The notes under the pieces are model-generated. The model ran no database searches. It was not told the origin of the DNA and saw only the letters and a list, made by a program, of their open reading frames with translations. 64,000 nucleotides of DNA from Vulcanimicrobiota bacterium. Its GTDB lineage: Bacteria; Vulcanimicrobiota; Vulcanimicrobiia; Vulcanimicrobiales; Vulcanimicrobiaceae. Location: contig DAHUZB010000008.1 of assembly GCA_027306785.1 (NCBI GenBank), positions 62,001-126,000 of the forward strand, in the 5' to 3' direction. A program made the translations under genes and the position numbers. Shown here one piece after another: positions 59,771 to 64,000 of this stretch (the stretch's first letter is position 1; the number at the start of each line of letters is the position of its first letter).

Positions 59771-61270
59771 GTGAAAGTACGCACTCGGGTCGCGCCGTCT
59801 CCGACGGGCGACCCTCATGTTGGAACAGCCTACGTCGCGCTGATCAACTACTGCTTCGCCAAACATCACGGCGGAGAGTTTTTGCTGCGCATCGAGGATA
59901 CCGATCAGGTCCGCAGCACGCGTGAGAGCGAGGCCGCGATCCTCGATTCGCTGCGCTGGCTCGGCCTCTCGTGGGACGAAGGCCCCGATGTCGGCGGCCC
60001 GCACGGACCGTACCGTCAAAGCGAACGCTCCGAAATTTACGCCTCGTACGTGCGCCGGTTGCTCGACGACGGCCATGCATTCAAGTGCTTCTGCTCGCCC
60101 GAGCGCCTCGAAGAGATGCGCGTGGCGCAGCGTGCGGCGGGTCAGCCCTCCCGCTATGACGGCCTTTGCCTCGGCTACGCGCCCGACGAGGTCGCCCGAC
60201 GCGAAGCGGCGGGTGAACCGTTCGTGGTGCGCATGAAGGTGCCGAGCGACGGCGTCTGCGTCGTCGACGATCAGCGCCGCGGCAAGATCGAGATCGAATG
60301 GAAGACCGTCGATATGCAGGTGCTGATGAAGTCGGACGGACTGCCGACCTATCATCTGGCCAACGTCGTCGACGATCACCTCATGGAGATCACGCACGTG
60401 ATGCGCGGCGAAGAGTGGGTCTCGAGCGCGCCCAAGCACGTGCTGCTCTATCGCTACTTCGGCTGGGAGATGCCGAAGCTCATTCATCTGCCGTTGCTGC
60501 GCAACCCGGATAAGTCCAAACTTTCCAAGCGCAAGAATCCGACCGGCATTCTCTTCTATCGCGCGATGGGCTATCTGCCCGGCGCGCTACTGAACTTCCT
60601 CGGCTTGCTCGCCAATTCGGTCACCGAGGGGAACGACGAGATGATGTCGCTCGCGCAGATGGTGGATCGTTTCGCGCTCGAGCACATTCCGCTCGGCGGC
60701 CCCGTGTTCGATACGGCGAAGCTGGATTGGCTGAACGGTCGCTACATTCGCGAGGGCACGGATCGCGACGGGTTCGTCACGAGCGTGCGCGATTGGGCGT
60801 TCTCGCCCGAACGCATCGCGCGCATCGCCGAACTCGCGCAGCCGCGCATCGAGCGCTTGAGCGATCTCGGCGGGCTGCTCGCGTTCTTCTTTTCCGGGCG
60901 TCTGCCCGTAACGGTCGAGCAGTTGCGCGGCGGCAAGCTCGACGATCTCGCGCTGCGTCAGGCCTTCGCGCTCGCGCAGTGGGAGCTCGACGCGCTGCGT
61001 GACTGGAACGTAGCGGGTATCGAAGCCGTGCTCAAACGCATCGCCGAGACGCTCGGCAAGAAGTTCCGCGACGTGGCGCGCCCGTTCTACGTTGCGATCA
61101 CCGGCAGCCCCACCTCGGTTCCGCTCTACGACGCGATGGAGGTGCTCGGGCGCGATCTCGTGCGCGAACGTCTGCGCGGTGCGTCGGACCTACTCGGGGC
61201 ACCGAGCAAACGAGAGCAGGACGAATGGAAGCGCATGTCGGCACCGCTTGCGGAGGTGAGTGCGGAATGA
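59771..61270 (+). CDS. gltX: glutamyl-tRNA synthetase
   Basis: A 499-residue class I synthetase charging tRNA-Glu. VAPSPTGDPHVGTAY holds the HIGH-type signature and LSKRK the KMSKS loop; the C-terminal part binds the anticodon. The Cys residues CFCSP of the zinc-site region (KCFCSPERLEEMR) are present. Start is GTG 59771. Its stop overlaps glmU (ATGA). Confidence 0.96.
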   Translation: MKVRTRVAPSPTGDPHVGTAYVALINYCFAKHHGGEFLLRIEDTDQVRSTRESEAAILDSLRWLGLSWDEGPDVGGPHGPYRQSERSEIYASYVRRLLDDGHAFKCFCSPERLEEMRVAQRAAGQPSRYDGLCLGYAPDEVARREAAGEPFVVRMKVPSDGVCVVDDQRRGKIEIEWKTVDMQVLMKSDGLPTYHLANVVDDHLMEITHVMRGEEWVSSAPKHVLLYRYFGWEMPKLIHLPLLRNPDKSKLSKRKNPTGILFYRAMGYLPGALLNFLGLLANSVTEGNDEMMSLAQMVDRFALEHIPLGGPVFDTAKLDWLNGRYIREGTDRDGFVTSVRDWAFSPERIARIAELAQPRIERLSDLGGLLAFFFSGRLPVTVEQLRGGKLDDLALRQAFALAQWELDALRDWNVAGIEAVLKRIAETLGKKFRDVARPFYVAITGSPTSVPLYDAMEVLGRDLVRERLRGASDLLGAPSKREQDEWKRMSAPLAEVSAE

Positions 61271-62613
61271 CGGTACGGGCGGTCGTTCTCGCGGCCGGCA
61301 AAGGCACGCGCATGAAGAGCTCCACACCGAAGGTGCTGCACGAGATCTGCGGGCGACCGATGCTGTGGTATACGCTGCAGGCGCTGCGCGAGGCGGGCAT
61401 CGCCGACGTGATCGTGGTCACGAACGACGAACTCGATCCGCACGTGGCGGCGTTCGGCGTGCGTAGCGTGATCCAACGCGAGCAACTCGGCACCGGTCAT
61501 GCGGTCAAGGTCGCGATGGAGCAGATCGAGCGTGTCGCGGGCGGTCGCGTGATCGTCGCGTGCGGCGATATGCCGCTCGTCACATCCGAGATCTTCCGCG
61601 GCATGGTGGGATCGCTCGAGGCCGACGGCGGCGCGGCGCCCGCGATGGCGCTCGTCACCGTGAAGATGCCGCTGCCGTCGAATTTCGGACGCATCGTGCG
61701 CCGGGGACACGATATCGAACGAATCGTCGAAGTGCGCGACGCCTCCGCCGACGAACTCGCGCTCGACGAGATGAACGCCGGCATCTACGCATTCGACGAG
61801 GCCGAGCTGCGCGACGCGGTCGGAGCGCTGCGTAACGAGAACGCGCAAAACGAATACTATCTGACCGATACGGTGGAGCACTTCGTGCGGGCGGGAAAAC
61901 GCGTGCGCCCGGTCCTTACGCACGACCACCTGCACGTGCTCGGCATCAACGACCGCGTCGAACTCGCGCTCGCGCGCAAGGAGATGAACGCACGTCTCTG
62001 CGCGCAGTACATGCGCGACGGTGTGACGATCGTCGATCCGGCGACCACCTACCTCGAGCCCGAACTCACGATCGGACGCGATACGGTGATCTACCCGAAT
62101 ACGACGATCTCGCGCTTGACCGAGATCGGCGAGCGCTGCACGATCGGTCCGAACGCGCGCCTTTCGGCGGCGGTCATCGGGAACCGGGTGACGATTCGCG
62201 AGAGCGTGATCACCGAGAGCGAGATCGGTGACGGAACGACGGTCGGGCCGTACGCGCACGTGCGCGGGCACGCGGTCTTGGAAGGCGAGAACCGCGTCGG
62301 CAACTTCGTCGAGATCAAGAACAGTCGCTACGCGAAGGGCGCGAAATCCGCGCATCTTTCGTACTTGGGCGATGCGGAGATCGGCGAAGAATCCAACATC
62401 GGCGCCGGAACGATCACGTGTAATTACGACGGAAAGAACAAACATCGCACGACGATCGGAAAGAACGTCGCGATCGGATCGAACACCTCGATCGTCGCGC
62501 CGCGCACGATCGGCGACGGAGCCCTCACCGGCGCGGGCTCGGTGGTGACGAAGGACGTGGCTCCGGGCGAACGGGTTGCGGGCAACCCGGCAAAGCCGCT
62601 GCCGAAGAAGTAG
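61267..62613 (+). CDS. glmU: bifunctional UDP-GlcNAc pyrophosphorylase / GlcN-1-P acetyltransferase
   Basis: A 448-residue GlmU making UDP-GlcNAc for cell wall and envelope. N-terminal pyrophosphorylase with VVLAAGKGTRMKSSTPKVLHE (10-22 region) and the GDMP motif; C-terminal left-handed beta helix with hexapeptide repeats, NYDGKNKHRTTIG and the final GNPAK. The start is ATG 61267, coupled to the gltX stop by a 4-bp overlap. Confidence 0.96.
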   Translation: MTVRAVVLAAGKGTRMKSSTPKVLHEICGRPMLWYTLQALREAGIADVIVVTNDELDPHVAAFGVRSVIQREQLGTGHAVKVAMEQIERVAGGRVIVACGDMPLVTSEIFRGMVGSLEADGGAAPAMALVTVKMPLPSNFGRIVRRGHDIERIVEVRDASADELALDEMNAGIYAFDEAELRDAVGALRNENAQNEYYLTDTVEHFVRAGKRVRPVLTHDHLHVLGINDRVELALARKEMNARLCAQYMRDGVTIVDPATTYLEPELTIGRDTVIYPNTTISRLTEIGERCTIGPNARLSAAVIGNRVTIRESVITESEIGDGTTVGPYAHVRGHAVLEGENRVGNFVEIKNSRYAKGAKSAHLSYLGDAEIGEESNIGAGTITCNYDGKNKHRTTIGKNVAIGSNTSIVAPRTIGDGALTGAGSVVTKDVAPGERVAGNPAKPLPKK

Positions 62614-62614
62614 C

Positions 62615-63469
62615 GTGCTCGCCTCGCTGCTGCTCGCCGCCGCCGTTGCAGCACCGGCTCGTGCGCCGCTCGCCGCGCCCGTTTTCACGACGAGCGCGAC
62701 GACGCCGCAGCGCATTCCGGCGCGTTTTCCCGGACGCGTGCTCGTGCAGGTACTGGTCGACGGCCACCCGCTGTGGTTTCACCTCGACACCGGCACGAGC
62801 GTGATCGCGATCGATGCGGGCGCCGCGACGCGCGCGGGAGTTGTCAGCGCACCCGGCGCGCGTTTCGCGACTGCGGATCTCGCGGTCGGCGCCTTCGACG
62901 CAAGGCAGGCACGCGTCGTGCTCTTACCGCGGTATGGTTTCGAAGACGGGGGCGTGCACGTCTCCGGCCTGATCGGAACGCCGTTTCTCGCATCCCAAGT
63001 GGTGACGATCGACTATCCCGATCATCGGCTGGTCGCCTATCCGAAAGGCACGTTCGACGCGCGAGCGTTGCATGTGTCGGCGACGCCGATCGATTTCAAC
63101 GGCAGCATCGTGCGCGTGCATGCCTGGTTCGGTTCCAAAGAGGCGACGATGTTGATGGATACCGGAGCGCAACGCACCATGCTCTTCGAACCGTTCGCAA
63201 ACGGCGTGAGCGTCGGCGCTCCGCTCGGGCCCGCTCGTTCCATCACCGTCGGCATCGGCACGAAGCCCACCTGGGAACGTCGCGTACAGACGCGCTCGCT
63301 GATCTTCGGCAACGTTCGCTTTCGCAATCCGATCGTGCTGGTCGTCGATGACGCCCCGCCGTTTCTGCCGTCGTCGCGCTTCGACGGCATTCTCGGGCGG
63401 GACGTCTATCCCGAGTTTCGTATAACGCTCGACTACGCGGACGACGCGATCTACCTCGAGCCGAAGTAG
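62615..63469 (+). CDS. exported two-domain retropepsin-like aspartic protease
   Basis: A 284-residue exported protein (signal peptide LASLLLAAAVAAPARA). Two retropepsin-type motifs, FHLDTGTSVIAID and LMDTGAQRTML, are followed by hydrophobic-Gly loops (LIGTPFL and ILGRDV), so a single chain could form the two-Asp active site. Function in bacteria is unknown. GTG 62615 begins 1 bp after the glmU stop. Confidence 0.78.
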   Translation: MLASLLLAAAVAAPARAPLAAPVFTTSATTPQRIPARFPGRVLVQVLVDGHPLWFHLDTGTSVIAIDAGAATRAGVVSAPGARFATADLAVGAFDARQARVVLLPRYGFEDGGVHVSGLIGTPFLASQVVTIDYPDHRLVAYPKGTFDARALHVSATPIDFNGSIVRVHAWFGSKEATMLMDTGAQRTMLFEPFANGVSVGAPLGPARSITVGIGTKPTWERRVQTRSLIFGNVRFRNPIVLVVDDAPPFLPSSRFDGILGRDVYPEFRITLDYADDAIYLEPK

Positions 63470-63480
63470 TCGAACCCGCC

Positions 63481-63924
63481 TCAGAGCGAGAATTTCACTC
63501 CGAGAAAGCCCGCCGTTCCGCCGCCCGCCGCGACGGTTTTATAGCCGCGCAGTTCGAGCGTGGTGAGCGGCGCGATGCGGTGATCGTAGAATGCGGTGAT
63601 CGTGCCGCCGGAGCGCGCTCCGGCGAATTGGCCCACGCCGTACCCCGCGCCGAAAGCGTCGTTTCCCGTGCTGAACGAGGCGTCGAGCGTGATCGCATAG
63701 CCGCCGCCGCGCGCAAGCGGCACGAAGCCTGTGAGGCCGACCGTTACGGGAACCGCGGGAATGCCCGCGCTCGTCCCGAGCTCGATGGCGGCGCCGCTTG
63801 CGCTTTGCCCGTCGCCGCTCGACGTGTAGACGCCGCCGCCGATCGATGGCGCCGCGAGCGCCGGAGCCGCGCTGAAGAGCACGGCCGCCGCCGCGGCCGC
63901 GCTGAAGATCGTCTTGAATGTCAT
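63481..63924 (-). CDS. exported glycine-rich protein, possible outer-membrane beta-barrel
   Basis: A 147-residue exported protein. Signal peptide MTFKTIFSAAAAAAVLFSAAPALA; mature part alternates hydrophobic and polar residues with many glycines (GGGYAITLDASFSTG, GTITAFYDH) and ends in ...FLGVKFSL, as barrel proteins do. No family recognised. Confidence 0.6.
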   Translation of the reverse strand: MTFKTIFSAAAAAAVLFSAAPALAAPSIGGGVYTSSGDGQSASGAAIELGTSAGIPAVPVTVGLTGFVPLARGGGYAITLDASFSTGNDAFGAGYGVGQFAGARSGGTITAFYDHRIAPLTTLELRGYKTVAAGGGTAGFLGVKFSL

Positions 63925-63953
63925 AGGCGCGATATACCCGTCGAGCGGGCGCG

Positions 63954-64000
63954 TCACACCGCGTCGCCGATGCGCTCGATCGCCGCGAGCGTCCGGCGGA
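63954..64000 (-). CDS. C-terminus of an unidentified protein, cut by the window edge
   Basis: On the minus strand a frame ends LAAIERIGDAV then TGA. Only about 15 residues are visible; it is too short to identify and may not be a gene. Confidence 0.3.
   Translation of the reverse strand, partial: RRTLAAIERIGDAV

Overview
The window is high-GC bacterial chromosome (roughly two thirds G+C by eye), densely packed on both strands, with many 4-bp ATGA overlaps between consecutive genes. It holds core genes (pheST, infC-rpmI-rplT, gltX, glmU, uppS, lon), a glyoxylate shunt, a B12-dependent methylmalonyl-CoA mutase, and many secreted proteins and lipoproteins. The mix is unlike a single well-known phylum: a YqzL-like peptide, an apparent CIRCE element and an infC-rpmI-rplT leader as in Gram-positive lineages, plus VPS10/BNR, tricorn-type and M61 proteins common in environmental phyla. 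I infer an uncultured-type aerobic heterotroph such as Candidatus Eremiobacterota (WPS-2), with Gemmatimonadota, Chloroflexota or Acidobacteriota as alternatives. This is inference only. No rRNA, tRNA, CRISPR array, insertion sequence or prophage was seen.

Layout. 1-3613 (minus): an HD-GYP regulator, zinc alcohol dehydrogenase, alpha/beta hydrolase and amino-acid permease form one run. 3671-10262 (plus): a small secreted protein, then hsp20-lon behind a CIRCE-like operator, then a large VPS10/BNR propeller protein. 10374-12713 (minus): a CarH-type B12-binding protein abutting a DHA2 drug exporter. 12821-14742 (plus): class V aminotransferase and TauE-type permease. 14739-19819 (minus): SpoU methyltransferase, a YqzL-like peptide with terminator, pheS-pheT and cvpA. 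20047-24241: NUDIX hydrolase, an ECF sigma/anti-sigma/serine-hydrolase-fold operon and a His-rich secreted protein. 24264-25468 (minus): infC-rpmI-rplT with a long leader. 25682-28066: GNAT and M61 peptidase. 28105-30825 (minus): ornithine aminotransferase, then a TetR repressor and the SDR it probably controls.

31014-34329 holds two paralogous hydrolases flanking tag and a lipoprotein with an IcmD/DotP-like domain. 34334-37654 (minus) is a LytS/LytR two-component system in one run with a GT39 glycosyltransferase. 37781-39631 has an erythromycin-esterase-family protein and an unknown. 39650-42467 (minus) is aceA-aceB. 42725-45737 has a TPR protein, a small membrane ORF, the remnant of a deleted propeller lipoprotein and an intact paralogue with six 44-residue repeats. 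45762-48998 (minus) is a tricorn-type protease. 49114-51202 has a DCC protein, an M23 peptidase and uppS. 51190-53787 (minus) has a GH125 mannosidase and an intact serine hydrolase. 53843-63469 is mostly plus strand: meaB, the two mutase subunits, gltX, glmU and a two-domain aspartic protease, interrupted by a minus-strand FUSC-like gene with an apparent frameshift.

Metabolic reading: meaB with the mutase feeds propionyl/methylmalonyl-CoA to succinyl-CoA, and aceA-aceB allows growth on acetate or fatty acids. The strongest candidates for something new are the B12 light-sensor-like protein fused in operon to an exporter, the orphan IcmD-like lipoprotein, the YqzL-like ORF and terminator ahead of pheST, and the mutually exclusive hairpins between rocD and a divergent hydrolase.
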